64,000 bases of DNA from Microbacterium arborescens (GCA_003339645.1 QNUV01000099.1:558001-622000), one strand, 5' to 3'. Counted from the first letter of the stretch, positions 54,191 to 63,390 are shown. Notes: generated from the sequence alone by a model not told the origin. Numbers and translations are program-made.

Positions 54191-54224
54191 CGCGGCGGAG
54201 CACGCCCGATAGGCTCCGCTCGGC

Positions 54225-54254
54225 GACACTGACACCGACACCGACACCGACACC
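54225..54254 (+). repeat. GACACY hexanucleotide tandem repeat
   Basis: Five direct units of GACACC (first is GACACT), ending four bases before the GAGGAG ribosome-binding region of the DUF4304-like gene. Such repeats can change in number by slippage and could alter the leader of that gene. Confidence 0.85.
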
Positions 54255-54266
54255 GAGGAGACGACG

Positions 54267-54875
54267 ATGACCGCGCTCGAAGAACGCCTCGACGCCCTCG
54301 TGGCCAATGCTGTCGTCCCGGTGCTCAAGCCTCGCGGGTACCGCAAGAAGCGTCTGGTCTGGACTCGGGAGACGCCGGGGGTGCTCCACGAGGTGACGTT
54401 GCAGCGCAGCCAGGGGAACGCCGCTGGCCACCTCCGCGTGTACGTCGAGGGCGCCGTGTACGTCGCGGGCTTCGACGAGGCGATCGGCAGGACAGCGCCC
54501 TCACCCCTCTCGCGCGCCACGCCGCAGTACCGCCGTCGATTCGAGGACATCGTCGGATGGCCGGCGCAATGGATCGACCTCGAGACGTGGTCCGACGACG
54601 AGCTCGTGCCGCGTCTGCACGAGGCGATCGGCACGCTTGCGGACCACCTCGAGCGCATCGACTCCGCCGAGGGACTCGCCCTGGCGAAGCAGGAGTCGGG
54701 CGCGGGCCTCGACCTCGATCTGTTCGCTTGGTGGTGCGCCGCCGGCGACGACGCGGCACGCAAGGCCCAGCTGGCGCACGCGCACGCGGGTTTCGGGCAC
54801 GAGGAGCGCTGGCCCCGCCTCCTCGCCGGGTTCGTGCGGGTGGGCGAGCGCTACGGCGTCACCGTCGCGGTCTGA
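54267..54875 (+). CDS. DUF4304-like protein of unknown function
   Basis: 202-residue soluble protein. The start MTALEERLDALVANAVVPVLKPRGYRKK, quoted here only for its core (VLKPRGYRKKRLVW), and the following strand-rich segment with HEVTLQRSQGN match the DUF4304 pattern. No catalytic residues known. GAGGAG ribosome site, preceded by a hexanucleotide repeat. It stands alone between the exporter and the acyl-CoA ligase. Confidence 0.75.
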   Translation: MTALEERLDALVANAVVPVLKPRGYRKKRLVWTRETPGVLHEVTLQRSQGNAAGHLRVYVEGAVYVAGFDEAIGRTAPSPLSRATPQYRRRFEDIVGWPAQWIDLETWSDDELVPRLHEAIGTLADHLERIDSAEGLALAKQESGAGLDLDLFAWWCAAGDDAARKAQLAHAHAGFGHEERWPRLLAGFVRVGERYGVTVAV

Positions 54876-54984
54876 CCCGCGCGGACGCGGCGCCACGGGA
54901 CCGCCCCTCTCACGGACCGGCCGATCGGCGCGAAACCGGCGCCGTATTCAGCGGCGGGCATGTCGCGGAATGCAGGATGGGGAC

Positions 54985-56679
54985 ATGACCGCCCTCGAGT
55001 CCCGCCCGTGGCTGTCGGCCTACGCCGACGGCGTCCCCGCCGAGATCGACGAGGTGACGCAGACCCTGCCGGAGATGCTCGCCGCGACCGTCGCCCGACA
55101 CGGCAACCGGACCGCCCTGGAGTTCTTCGGCGCCACCACGACGTATCGCGAGCTCGGCGAGAGCGTCGACCGCGCCGCGGAAGGCCTGCGCAGGCTGGGG
55201 GTGACCGCGGGCGACCGGGTGGCGATCGTGCTCCCGAACTGCCCGCAGCACGTCATCGCGTTCTACGCGGCACTGCGCCTCGGCGCGATCGTCGTCGAGC
55301 ACAACCCCCTCTACACCGCGCGTGAACTGCGCCACCAGTTCGAGGACCACGGCGCACGGTTCGCGATCGTGTGGGACAAGACCGTCGACACCATCGCCGA
55401 CTTCCCGACCGACCTGCGGGTCGAGCGCATCATCAGCGTCGACGTCACCGAGGCGCTGCCGCGCGGCAAGCGGATGCTGCTCCGCCTGCCGATCGCGAAA
55501 GCGCGGGAGTCGCGCGCCCAGCTGACGGCGAAGCCGCGAGCGAAGGATGCGCTGCCGTGGTCGAAGCTCGTCCGACACCGCCCCCTGTCGCGTCGTGCGG
55601 CGGGACCGACGCTCGACGACACGGCACTGCTGCAGTACACCAGCGGTACGACCGGCATCCCCAAGGGCGCCGTCCTGAGCCACCGCAACCTGCGGGCGAA
55701 CGCCATGCAGGGTCGCGCATGGGTTCCCGGTCTCATCGAGGGCGAGGAGACGTTCTACGGCGTCCTGCCACTCTTCCACGCCTACGGCATGACGCTCTGC
55801 CTGACCTTCGCGATGAGCATCGGGGCGAAGCTCGTGCTGTTTCCGAAGTTCGACGTCGGCCTCATGGCGGACGCCGCCAAGAAGAGCCCGCCGACGTTCC
55901 TCCCCGCGGTGCCGCCGATCTACGACCAGCTCGCGCGTGCGGCATCGCGTGGCGCGATCGACCTGTCACGCGTGCGGTTCGCGATCTCGGGAGCGATGAG
56001 CCTGCCGGTCGCCACCGTCCGCCGGTGGGAGGACACCACGGGCGGGCTCCTCGTCGAGGGTTACGGCATGACGGAGTCCTCCCCCGTCGCGCTCGGCAAT
56101 CCCATGGGCCCCTCCCGCCGTCCCGGCACGGTGGGAGTGCCGTTCCCGAGCACCGACATCCGCATCGTCGACCCCGACGACCCCTCGGTCGACCGCGAAC
56201 CGGGCGAGGAGGGCGAGCTGCTGCTGCGCGGCCCCCAGGTCTTCTCGGGCTACTGGCGCCGCCCCGCCGAGACCGCGGACGCACTGCTTCCCGGCGGCTG
56301 GCTGCGCACGGGAGACATCGCCGTCGTCTCGCCCGACGGCTTCGTCACGATCGTCGACCGGCTCAAGGAGCTCATCATCACGGGCGGGTTCAACGTCTCA
56401 CCCAGCGAGGTCGAGGACACCCTGCACGCGCACCCCGACGTCGAGGCCGCGGCCGTCGTCGCCGCTCCCCGTTCCTCGGGCGGAGAGGAAGTCGTCGCCG
56501 CGGTCGTGCTGCGCGATGGGGCCGAGCTCGACGTCGAGGGTCTGCGCGACTTCTGCCGGACACGCCTGGCCGCGTACAAGGTCCCGCGCCGGATCGTCGC
56601 GGTCGACGACCTTCCCCGATCGCTCATCGGCAAGGTGCTGCGACGTCAGGTGCGCGAACAGCTGCTCGCGCGGGACTGA
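54985..56679 (+). CDS. Long-chain fatty acid--CoA ligase (AMP-forming)
   Basis: 564-residue adenylate-forming enzyme activating fatty acids to acyl-CoA. P-loop YTSGTTGIPKGA, VEGYGMTESSP, the ATP-ribose Asp in WLRTGDIA, hinge Arg in DRLKELIITGGFNV and the C-terminal catalytic Lys in RSLIGKVLRR are all present. ATG at 54985 after AGGATGGGG. The neighbouring FAD-Rieske oxidoreductase, TetR and acyl-CoA dehydrogenase indicate a beta-oxidation cluster. Named FadD-like; chain length not known. Confidence 0.95.
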   Translation: MTALESRPWLSAYADGVPAEIDEVTQTLPEMLAATVARHGNRTALEFFGATTTYRELGESVDRAAEGLRRLGVTAGDRVAIVLPNCPQHVIAFYAALRLGAIVVEHNPLYTARELRHQFEDHGARFAIVWDKTVDTIADFPTDLRVERIISVDVTEALPRGKRMLLRLPIAKARESRAQLTAKPRAKDALPWSKLVRHRPLSRRAAGPTLDDTALLQYTSGTTGIPKGAVLSHRNLRANAMQGRAWVPGLIEGEETFYGVLPLFHAYGMTLCLTFAMSIGAKLVLFPKFDVGLMADAAKKSPPTFLPAVPPIYDQLARAASRGAIDLSRVRFAISGAMSLPVATVRRWEDTTGGLLVEGYGMTESSPVALGNPMGPSRRPGTVGVPFPSTDIRIVDPDDPSVDREPGEEGELLLRGPQVFSGYWRRPAETADALLPGGWLRTGDIAVVSPDGFVTIVDRLKELIITGGFNVSPSEVEDTLHAHPDVEAAAVVAAPRSSGGEEVVAAVVLRDGAELDVEGLRDFCRTRLAAYKVPRRIVAVDDLPRSLIGKVLRRQVREQLLARD

Positions 56680-56688
56680 CCGCTCGGG

Positions 56689-58212
56689 TCAGCGCAGGCG
56701 CCGCAGGCCCGTCGAGGCGGGACCCTCGATGCGCTCGCCGTCCGGGGTGAACCGCGACGCGTGCAGGGGACAGTCCCACGTGCACTCGAGGTCGTTCCAC
56801 TCCAGCACGCCGCCCAGGTGGGGGCAGATCGCGCTGACCGCCCGCGTCTGACCGTCGATCGTCGAGACGCCCACCGGCCGGGCATGGTGCTGCGCGACGG
56901 TTCCTTCGCCCTCCGCGGGCTGCGCCACCGGGGTGGACCGCCTCGCGGCCGAGGCCCAGCCGCGCGCCGCGACGGCGCCGATCTTGGCGTTCTCGGCCGC
57001 GCCGCGGGCGAGATCCGCGGGCACCGTCAGCCGCGTGCCGATCACCGTCATCCACGTCGGGCGCTCGCGCATCCTCTCCCCGCGGAGTTCGCTCGCGATC
57101 CGCAGCGCCGCCGCGGGCGCGTTCGTGAGCCCCCATTTGGCGTATCCGGTCGCGAACCGAACGCGACCGAGCGAGCGGGGCATCGCGCCGATGAACGGCA
57201 CGAGGTTGTGCGAGGTGTAGTCCTGCGCCGACCAGCGGTGGGTCTCCGCGCCCACGGGGAACGTGTCCCGAGCCCACGCGACGAGCTCCTCGAGCTTCGC
57301 GAGCTCGCTGTCGGTCCGGCCGACGGGGTGTCCGGCGCCGCCGACGACGAGCTGCGGCGACCGCTCGGGGCCGCCCGCACCGTCTGCCGCCGTCACGGTG
57401 CGCACTGACCGGGTGGGGCTGTCGGCCGACAGGTACATACCCTCGGGCACTTCGCCCTCGAGGTCGAACGAGACGCACGCCGACCGCATGCCGCTCACCT
57501 TGGCGAAGTACAGCCCGCGGTCGGTGATGGGCGCGCCCGTGGCGAGCACGATCTTCTCGGCGAACAGCGGCCCCGCCTCGGTGTCGATCCGCGGCCGCGG
57601 CACGACCCGCACCCGTCGCACGGCCGTGCCCAGGTGGAGCCGGCCTCCGGCCGCGACGAAAGCGGTCGCCAGTGCCGTCAACAGGCTCATCGGGTCGATC
57701 GCGCGCTGCTCGTCCAGAGCGACGGCGCTGGTCATGCGGACGGGGCCGGCGGCGAGCTCGTCGGCACCCGCGAGTCGCACGTCGAGGCCCGCCTCTCGAG
57801 CCGCCCGGTACTCGTCGGTCACGGCCGCGACACCCTCGGCGCCCTGGGCGTGCGTGTACGCGGTACGGGTGGTGGTCGAGACCCCGAGCTCGTCGGCGGC
57901 CCGGGTGATCCACTCGAAGCCGTCGCGGTTCGCGTCGACGTAGGCACGGACGAGGGATGCCGGGTGGTGCCGGCGCAGCGACGACAGCGTCGTGCCCTGC
58001 AGAAGCGAGATCTTGCCGGTGTTCGAGCCCGAGGCGAGCTCGCCGATCCCGCCGCGCTCGACGATCGCGACGTCCATCCCGCTGCGGACGAGCTCGAGCG
58101 CCGTCGCGAGGCCGGTCAGCCCTGCCCCCACGATGACCACGTCGTGGCGCCGTCCCGGCTCGAACGGCGCTCCGGCGGGCACGGCGACGTCGGACTTCCA
58201 CAGCGCGGTCAT
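56689..58212 (-). CDS. FAD-dependent oxidoreductase fused to a Rieske [2Fe-2S] domain
   Basis: 507 residues. The DAO-type FAD domain starts with VVIVGAGLTGLATALEL and ends with FATGYAKWGLTNAP. The C-terminal ~90 residues are a Rieske domain with both ligand pairs (CPHLGG and CPLHASRF). Proteins of this fusion are related to glycine-betaine/D-amino-acid oxidases, but their substrates are unknown. Convergent with the acyl-CoA ligase, nine bases between stops; divergent from TetR, 61 bases apart, so TetR may control it. Confidence 0.9.
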   Translation of the reverse strand: MTALWKSDVAVPAGAPFEPGRRHDVVIVGAGLTGLATALELVRSGMDVAIVERGGIGELASGSNTGKISLLQGTTLSSLRRHHPASLVRAYVDANRDGFEWITRAADELGVSTTTRTAYTHAQGAEGVAAVTDEYRAAREAGLDVRLAGADELAAGPVRMTSAVALDEQRAIDPMSLLTALATAFVAAGGRLHLGTAVRRVRVVPRPRIDTEAGPLFAEKIVLATGAPITDRGLYFAKVSGMRSACVSFDLEGEVPEGMYLSADSPTRSVRTVTAADGAGGPERSPQLVVGGAGHPVGRTDSELAKLEELVAWARDTFPVGAETHRWSAQDYTSHNLVPFIGAMPRSLGRVRFATGYAKWGLTNAPAAALRIASELRGERMRERPTWMTVIGTRLTVPADLARGAAENAKIGAVAARGWASAARRSTPVAQPAEGEGTVAQHHARPVGVSTIDGQTRAVSAICPHLGGVLEWNDLECTWDCPLHASRFTPDGERIEGPASTGLRRLR

Positions 58213-58253
58213 TCCCGCAGTCAACGCCGCGCACCGGACGGCGGCAAGCGACT

Positions 58254-58265
58254 TGACACTAGGCT
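58254..58265 (+). promoter_or_regulatory. TetR half-site and -10 box upstream of tetR gene
   Basis: TGACACTAGG (58254-58263), matching half-sites near 58950-58981, overlaps a -10 box TAGGCT (58260-58265) eight bases before the ATG. Autoregulation of a near-leaderless transcript is suggested. Confidence 0.45.
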
Positions 58266-58273
58266 CGGTGCCG

Positions 58274-58939
58274 ATGACCGAGGCCTCCCGCACCCCCGGC
58301 GACCCTCTCGTGGCCGCGGCGGTCGCGCTGTTCGACGAGCAGGGGTACGAGCGCACCTCGGTCGACGACATCGCGCGGGCCGGCGGCCTGTCGCGCTCGA
58401 CGTTCTTCCGGCAGTACGGCGGCAAGGACGATGTGGTCTTCGCCGACCACGACGTCGCGATCGCGGCTCTGCGCGAGCTGCTCGAGAGGCCGAACGAGAG
58501 CCCGTGGCGGGCCGTATGCGACGCCGCCCTCGCGGCCTTCGACCACTTCGCCGCCGACGTCGAGCTGGCGCGGCGCCGCTATCGCGTGGTCCGCGGAGTC
58601 CCGGCGTTGCGCGAGCGCGAGATCGTGATGGTCTTCCGGTACGAGCGGCTCTTCGGCGATCATCTGCGCGGGCGTCTGCCCGACCTCGATCCCGCCGAGG
58701 CCGTCGCCTTCAGCGCCGCGGTGACCGCCGTGCACAACCATGTCCTGCGCCGGCTCCTCCGCGGCGAGGACGCCGTCACGCGGGCCACGGTGGAAGCGGC
58801 GCTCGATGATCTGCTGCGTCGGTTCGGCGTGCATCCCGACGGCGGGGCACCCGCCGACGACGACGTCGTGGTGGCCGTCTTCCCGCGCCGGATGCCGCTC
58901 GCCGAGGTGACCCGCCGCCTCCGCGCCGACCTCTCCTGA
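58274..58939 (+). CDS. TetR family transcriptional regulator
   Basis: 221 residues. The N-terminal helix-turn-helix is typical: AAVALFDEQGYERTSVDDIA, RAGGLSRSTFFRQYGGKDDV. The C-terminal ligand domain is not assignable. ATG at 58274; GTG at 58268 is possible. It lies between the FAD-Rieske gene (divergent) and the acyl-CoA dehydrogenase gene (46 bases downstream), and matching half-sites flank it, so it probably represses fatty-acid degradation genes in response to an acyl-CoA. Confidence 0.92.
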   Translation: MTEASRTPGDPLVAAAVALFDEQGYERTSVDDIARAGGLSRSTFFRQYGGKDDVVFADHDVAIAALRELLERPNESPWRAVCDAALAAFDHFAADVELARRRYRVVRGVPALREREIVMVFRYERLFGDHLRGRLPDLDPAEAVAFSAAVTAVHNHVLRRLLRGEDAVTRATVEAALDDLLRRFGVHPDGGAPADDDVVVAVFPRRMPLAEVTRRLRADLS

Positions 58940-58949
58940 ACAGACGCGG

Positions 58950-58981
58950 TGACACCCAGTGTCATTCGGGGTGATACTGGA
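58950..58981. promoter_or_regulatory. Putative TetR operator before the acyl-CoA dehydrogenase gene
   Basis: Perfect palindrome TGACAC-CCA-GTGTCA (58950-58964) followed by a further half-site TGATACTGGA (58972-58981), ending five bases before the ATG. Half-sites agree with TGAYACTRGR, also seen at 58254. Confidence 0.55.
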
Positions 58982-58985
58982 TGCC

Positions 58986-60233
58986 ATGAGCGATGAAGCC
59001 GACCGTCACCTCGACGCGCTCCCCGGCGAGCGCGTCGCGTCCTACGCCCTCACGGGCCGCCGCGACACCGATTACTACGGCGTCTTCGCCGACGTCGACG
59101 ACGAAGACCGCGCCGCCTGGGATCGCGCCCGGGCCTTCGTCGATGAGGTGGGCGAGCGGATGCAGCACGCCTGGGACACCGCGACCTACCCCCTCGACCT
59201 CGTCCGCCGGATGGGCGAGCTCGATCTCTTCGTCGACGGCATCGACCACCCCGAGCTCACGCGCATCACGCCACTCGGCGCGGGCCTGGTGACGATGGAG
59301 ATCTCCCGCGGCGACGGTTCGCTCGGCACGGCGCACGCGGTGCAGGGCGGGCTCGCGTTGCGCACCCTCGCCCTCTTCGGCTCCCCCGCTCAGCAGGAGC
59401 GCTGGCTGCGGCCGCTCGCCGCGGGCGAAGTGCTGGGCGCCTTCGCGCTCACCGAGCCCGCCCACGGCTCCGATTCGGTCTCGCTCGAGACGGTCGCCCG
59501 CCGCGAGGGCGACGAGTGGGTGCTGCGCGGGGCCAAGAAGTGGATCGGGAACGGGGCATCGGGCGGCATCACGTTCGTGTGGGCTCGGGTCGACGATGAG
59601 GGCGACGAGCTGCACGGTGCGGTGCGCTGCTTCCTCGTCGAGCAGGACCGCCCGGGCTACACCGGCAACGTCATCGCGGGCAAGGCGTCGCTGCGCGGCA
59701 TTCATCAGGCTCACGTGGCGCTGCGCGATGTGAGGCTGCCGGCCGATGCTGTCCTCGAGGGGACTCGTTCGTTCCGGGATGCCTCGACCGTGCTCTACGC
59801 CACGCGTTCCGGGGTCGCGTGGTCGGCGCTGGGTCACGCGACCGCGTGCTACGAGGCTGCCGTCACCTACGCCGGCGAGCGCATCCAGTTCGGGCGTCCG
59901 CTGGCCCGCTCGCAGATGGTGCAGGAGCGGCTGGCTCAGATGCTCGACGAGCTCACCGCGATGCAGCTCTACTGCCGCCGCCTCGCCGACCTCGAGACCT
60001 CGGGCGGCCTGCGTCCCACCCAGGCCTCGCTGGCGAAGTACCACAACACCCGGGCCGCGCGACGGATCGCGCAGATCGCGCGCGATCTGCTCGGGGGCAA
60101 CGGCATCCTGCTCGAGAACGGCGTCATGCAGCACATGACCGACATCGAGGCCATCCACACCTACGAGGGCACGGAGAGCGTCCAAGCCCTCCTGCTCGGC
60201 CGCGACATCACGGGCGTCGGCGCGTTCGCCTGA
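58986..60233 (+). CDS. Acyl-CoA dehydrogenase
   Basis: 415-residue FAD enzyme oxidising acyl-CoA in beta-oxidation. Family motifs: FALTEPAHGSDS (FAD/substrate), LRGAKKWIGNGAS, the Arg-bearing RIQFGRPLARSQMVQE-type segment, LLGGNGIL and the catalytic-base region IEAIHTYEGTESVQALLLGRDITG (Glu in TYEGT). The pattern, with Glu in YEGT near the C-terminus, is closest to the glutaryl-CoA dehydrogenase branch, but specificity is not certain. ATG at 58986 gives MSDEADRHLD. Confidence 0.94.
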   Translation: MSDEADRHLDALPGERVASYALTGRRDTDYYGVFADVDDEDRAAWDRARAFVDEVGERMQHAWDTATYPLDLVRRMGELDLFVDGIDHPELTRITPLGAGLVTMEISRGDGSLGTAHAVQGGLALRTLALFGSPAQQERWLRPLAAGEVLGAFALTEPAHGSDSVSLETVARREGDEWVLRGAKKWIGNGASGGITFVWARVDDEGDELHGAVRCFLVEQDRPGYTGNVIAGKASLRGIHQAHVALRDVRLPADAVLEGTRSFRDASTVLYATRSGVAWSALGHATACYEAAVTYAGERIQFGRPLARSQMVQERLAQMLDELTAMQLYCRRLADLETSGGLRPTQASLAKYHNTRAARRIAQIARDLLGGNGILLENGVMQHMTDIEAIHTYEGTESVQALLLGRDITGVGAFA

Positions 60234-60256
60234 GCCGCCGGCCGGCGAACTGCGAC

Positions 60257-61237
60257 TCAGCGCGCGCGCCGGCGCACCACGATGACCGCCGCGAGCGCGA
60301 TGATCCCCGCACCCGCCGCGAGGACGGCGATCGACGACCACGGCACGGCCGGTGATGAGAACCCCGAGGATGCCGGTTCGGGGAGCGGCACCCGATCGTC
60401 GCCGAGCGAGATCGGGGTCACGGTGACCTCGCCGGCGGCGAGGAACAGCGGCGCGAGCGGCAGCTCGATGCGCTGCGTCGCCGTGCCGCCGGGCAGCACC
60501 TCGAACGCCTCGGCGACGCCACCGCCGGGAAGAAGCCCCAGCGGGCCCGCAGCCTCGGCGGCACCGCTGGCCCCGAAGCGGACGTTGCCGATGTTGGTCA
60601 CCTGGTACTCCACCGTCAGGGTGCCGGGAGCGAAGGGGATCCACGAGGGCGTGAAGCTCGCGGTGGCCGCGTCGATGCGGAGCGCCGGAGCGATCTCACC
60701 GGCGACCTGCAGGTGCACGCGCACCCCGACGCGGTGCGTCACCGTCACCCCCGATCCCTCGGCGCTGAGCCCCACGACGATCCCCGCGGGGTGATCTCCC
60801 GGCGTCGCATCCGCCGGCACCGTGATCGTGACCGGGAGCACACGGGTCTCGCCCGCAGCGAGCGCGAGGCCGTCGCCGTCGAGCCCGCCGACGTCGATCC
60901 ACGCGCCGCCCGCTTCCGGATCGTCGGCACGGACGTCGTACGCGCCGTCCGCGCCCACCACGCCGTCACCGGCGGCGACGGTGAACACCGCGGGCTCGAC
61001 GGAATGGTTGGTGACCGCGATGGCATCGGTGATCGCGGCGCCCGGGTCGATCGTGTGGCGCAGCGACACGCGGCCGTCGGGGCCGGCGGCGTCGGCGGGG
61101 ACGACGCCCCACTCGATCGCGGGCGGCTCCGGCGCCGCGGCCGATGCCGGGACGACGGCGAGCGACGCGGATGCCGTGAGCGCGGCGAGCACGCCGACCG
61201 CCAGCAGCACGGCACGGACGGGAAGGATGCGGGGCAT
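60257..61237 (-). CDS. DUF916-type WxL-interacting surface protein
   Basis: 326 residues: signal peptide (cleaved near ASAAAPEP), two beta-rich extracellular domains (WGVVPADAAGPDGRV, VTNHSVEPAVFTVAAGDG, then VTNIGNVRFGASG) and a C-terminal membrane helix followed by RRRAR. This is the DUF916/DUF3324-like plan of the membrane proteins that hold WxL-domain proteins at the cell surface in Firmicutes. It lies 75 bases downstream of a phosphatase whose C-terminus looks like a WxL domain, so they are likely partners. GGAGA site before ATG 61237. Confidence 0.82.
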   Translation of the reverse strand: MPRILPVRAVLLAVGVLAALTASASLAVVPASAAAPEPPAIEWGVVPADAAGPDGRVSLRHTIDPGAAITDAIAVTNHSVEPAVFTVAAGDGVVGADGAYDVRADDPEAGGAWIDVGGLDGDGLALAAGETRVLPVTITVPADATPGDHPAGIVVGLSAEGSGVTVTHRVGVRVHLQVAGEIAPALRIDAATASFTPSWIPFAPGTLTVEYQVTNIGNVRFGASGAAEAAGPLGLLPGGGVAEAFEVLPGGTATQRIELPLAPLFLAAGEVTVTPISLGDDRVPLPEPASSGFSSPAVPWSSIAVLAAGAGIIALAAVIVVRRRAR

Positions 61238-61312
61238 GAGGTCTCCGGTGAGCTGGGGGCGGGGACGGGCCGGAGCCCGCCCCCGCCGATGCATCGCTGT
61301 CGCGCGGACCGG

Positions 61313-63184
61313 TCAGTCCTGGGCGAACAGGGTGAGCGTGATCTCGCTGCCGTACCGGCCGCCCGCGGCGTCGGCCGGGACCGTCAGATCCAGATCGGCC
61401 CCGATCACCGTCGAGCCCAGGCGCGACGTCCGGTCGGCGGTGGCGAGCGTCGCGGGCGCGGCGAGCGTCGCCCGGCCGCCCGCGGCGGCACCCGCCTCGG
61501 ATCGGACGATGCGCGGCGCCCACGCGAGGTTTTCAGCCGACAGCGTGCGGTTGCCGGCCACGAAGTCCGTCGCCGTTCCCGCGAGCGTCCAGCCACGCCC
61601 CTGGGCGCGGACCTCGTTGCGCGTGTCGGCGACGGTCACGAGCGGCAGCGTGGCATCCAGATCCGCCCCGGAACCGCCGAACGAGACGCGCTCCCCGTGT
61701 CCGGCCACGCTCAGGCTGAGCGCGCCGTCCGCCGGCTGGCCGGCGATCGTGGCCTCGAGCGCGACCGCGTCCGCCGAGCTGCGTTCGCCGTGGCCGAGGA
61801 CGTCGAAGATCGTCTCGCCGATCGCGGTGTTGTCGAGGTAGGCGCCGCGGACGAGATCCCACTGGTCGGCCCGGGCTTCGAGCACGTCGGCCCCGGCACC
61901 CTTGGCGAAGAGCGGGACGAGCGCGTTCGTGTGGCCGCCCGAGTGCCACGTCAGGTCGGGGAGCTGCCCCGCTGCCCCCGTCATCGGCGTCCATCCGGTC
62001 TCGGCACCGGCACCCGCGCCGGCGAGGTAGCCGGTCTCGTGGTCGGCGGTGACGATGACGAGCGTCTCGTCCCAGCTGCTGTTCTCCTCGACCCACGACT
62101 CGACGGCCTCGACGGCGTCGTTGAAGGCGATCTGCTCCTCGACGAGGCGCGTGGTCTGATTCGCGTGGCCGGCCCAGTCGACCGCGCCGCCCTCGACCAT
62201 GAGGAAGAAGCCCTCGTCGCCCGTGTCGAGCACGTTCAGCGCTCCCCGGGCGAGAGTGTCGAGGTCGGCGACGTCATTCGCCGGATCGGTGTACGGCAGC
62301 ACGGTGTCGTTCGCCAGCCCGGGGCGGTTGTACTGCAGGGTCTCGGCGACCTGCGCGAGACCGAACACCTTGTCGGGGACGGCGGTGCCGGCGGCGAGAG
62401 CGTCGAAGTCGGCCTTGTCCTCGATGAAGGTGAACGGCGTCGCTCCGGTCGCGACGCGCTCGTAGTCGCGCTGCGCGATCCACGTCCAGTCGGCGGGGCG
62501 GGGCTCGTGTGCATCGGTGTACATCGGGTGCCCGCCGCCCATCAGGACGTCCACGCCGCTGTCGATCATCTCGGCAGCCAGGCCCTGGTAGTCGTTTCGG
62601 TCGGCGTTGTGGGCGATGAAGCCCGCGGGGGTGGCGTGGTTGAACGGTACGGAGGTGACGAGCCCGACCTTCTTCCCGACCTCCTGCGCCTGCTCGCCCA
62701 CGGTGAGCAGGCGGTCACCGCCCGGTGCGAAGCCGAGCGTCCCGTTGTTCGTCTTCACGCCGGTTCCGAGTGCCGTGCCCGCCGCAGCGGAGTCGGTGGC
62801 GCCCGAGGCGACCCAGCCGAAGTCTCCCCACGCCTTCTCGGTGACGTACTCCGCCCGGCCCGACGCCGAGTAGTGAGACTGGGCCACCTGGACGGGCCAG
62901 GTCTCGTAGACCTGACCGGGCGTGGCCGCCTCATGCGCGATCGCGCCGGTCGCGGGATCGACGGCGACCTGGTGCGCGCTCGTCCCGTGCTCGTAGAGGC
63001 TCGCGGCGTCGAACTGGTTGTAGCCTGCGCCGTCCGAGATCATCAGGATGACGTTCTTCGGAACGGATGCCGCGTCGGTATCGGCCGCGCTCGCGGCGAC
63101 GGCCGGGACCGACGCGAGGACGAGACCGGCGGCGACGCTCGTCGCGGTCAGGGTGCAGGCGCGCGTATGCGCTCTCCGGTGCAT
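61313..63184 (-). CDS. Secreted alkaline phosphatase with C-terminal WxL-like domain
   Basis: 623 residues. Sec signal peptide cut near ASAADTD. Phosphatase domain with LMISDGAGYNQ (metal Asp), the nucleophile region ASGATDSAAAGTALGTGVKT, and metal ligands in TADHETGYLAG and WHSGGHTN. The last ~150 residues are beta-rich and contain GWTLAGTATDF and SAENLAWAP, ending YGSEITLTLF, which is the WxL pattern (second Trp replaced). GAGGA site before the ATG. It should hydrolyse phosphate esters at the cell surface while bound to the DUF916 protein encoded downstream. Confidence 0.92.
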   Translation of the reverse strand: MHRRAHTRACTLTATSVAAGLVLASVPAVAASAADTDAASVPKNVILMISDGAGYNQFDAASLYEHGTSAHQVAVDPATGAIAHEAATPGQVYETWPVQVAQSHYSASGRAEYVTEKAWGDFGWVASGATDSAAAGTALGTGVKTNNGTLGFAPGGDRLLTVGEQAQEVGKKVGLVTSVPFNHATPAGFIAHNADRNDYQGLAAEMIDSGVDVLMGGGHPMYTDAHEPRPADWTWIAQRDYERVATGATPFTFIEDKADFDALAAGTAVPDKVFGLAQVAETLQYNRPGLANDTVLPYTDPANDVADLDTLARGALNVLDTGDEGFFLMVEGGAVDWAGHANQTTRLVEEQIAFNDAVEAVESWVEENSSWDETLVIVTADHETGYLAGAGAGAETGWTPMTGAAGQLPDLTWHSGGHTNALVPLFAKGAGADVLEARADQWDLVRGAYLDNTAIGETIFDVLGHGERSSADAVALEATIAGQPADGALSLSVAGHGERVSFGGSGADLDATLPLVTVADTRNEVRAQGRGWTLAGTATDFVAGNRTLSAENLAWAPRIVRSEAGAAAGGRATLAAPATLATADRTSRLGSTVIGADLDLTVPADAAGGRYGSEITLTLFAQD

Positions 63185-63390
63185 GGAGATCCTCTTTCGT
63201 ATCTGGGGGGAGGTGCGAAAGCCGCCGCGTGCGGGCGGCACCTCCACCGTCCTCGGCGGGGGTGGCGGCGCGGCAACCTCGAGGCGACGCGCGGGTGAAC
63301 GGGAGCAACCGCGGAGGTGACCACGATGAATCGCGCCCTGCCCCGCGCGCGGCTCGAGCGCAACCCCGCGTCCGGGGCGGCGCGGTCCGC

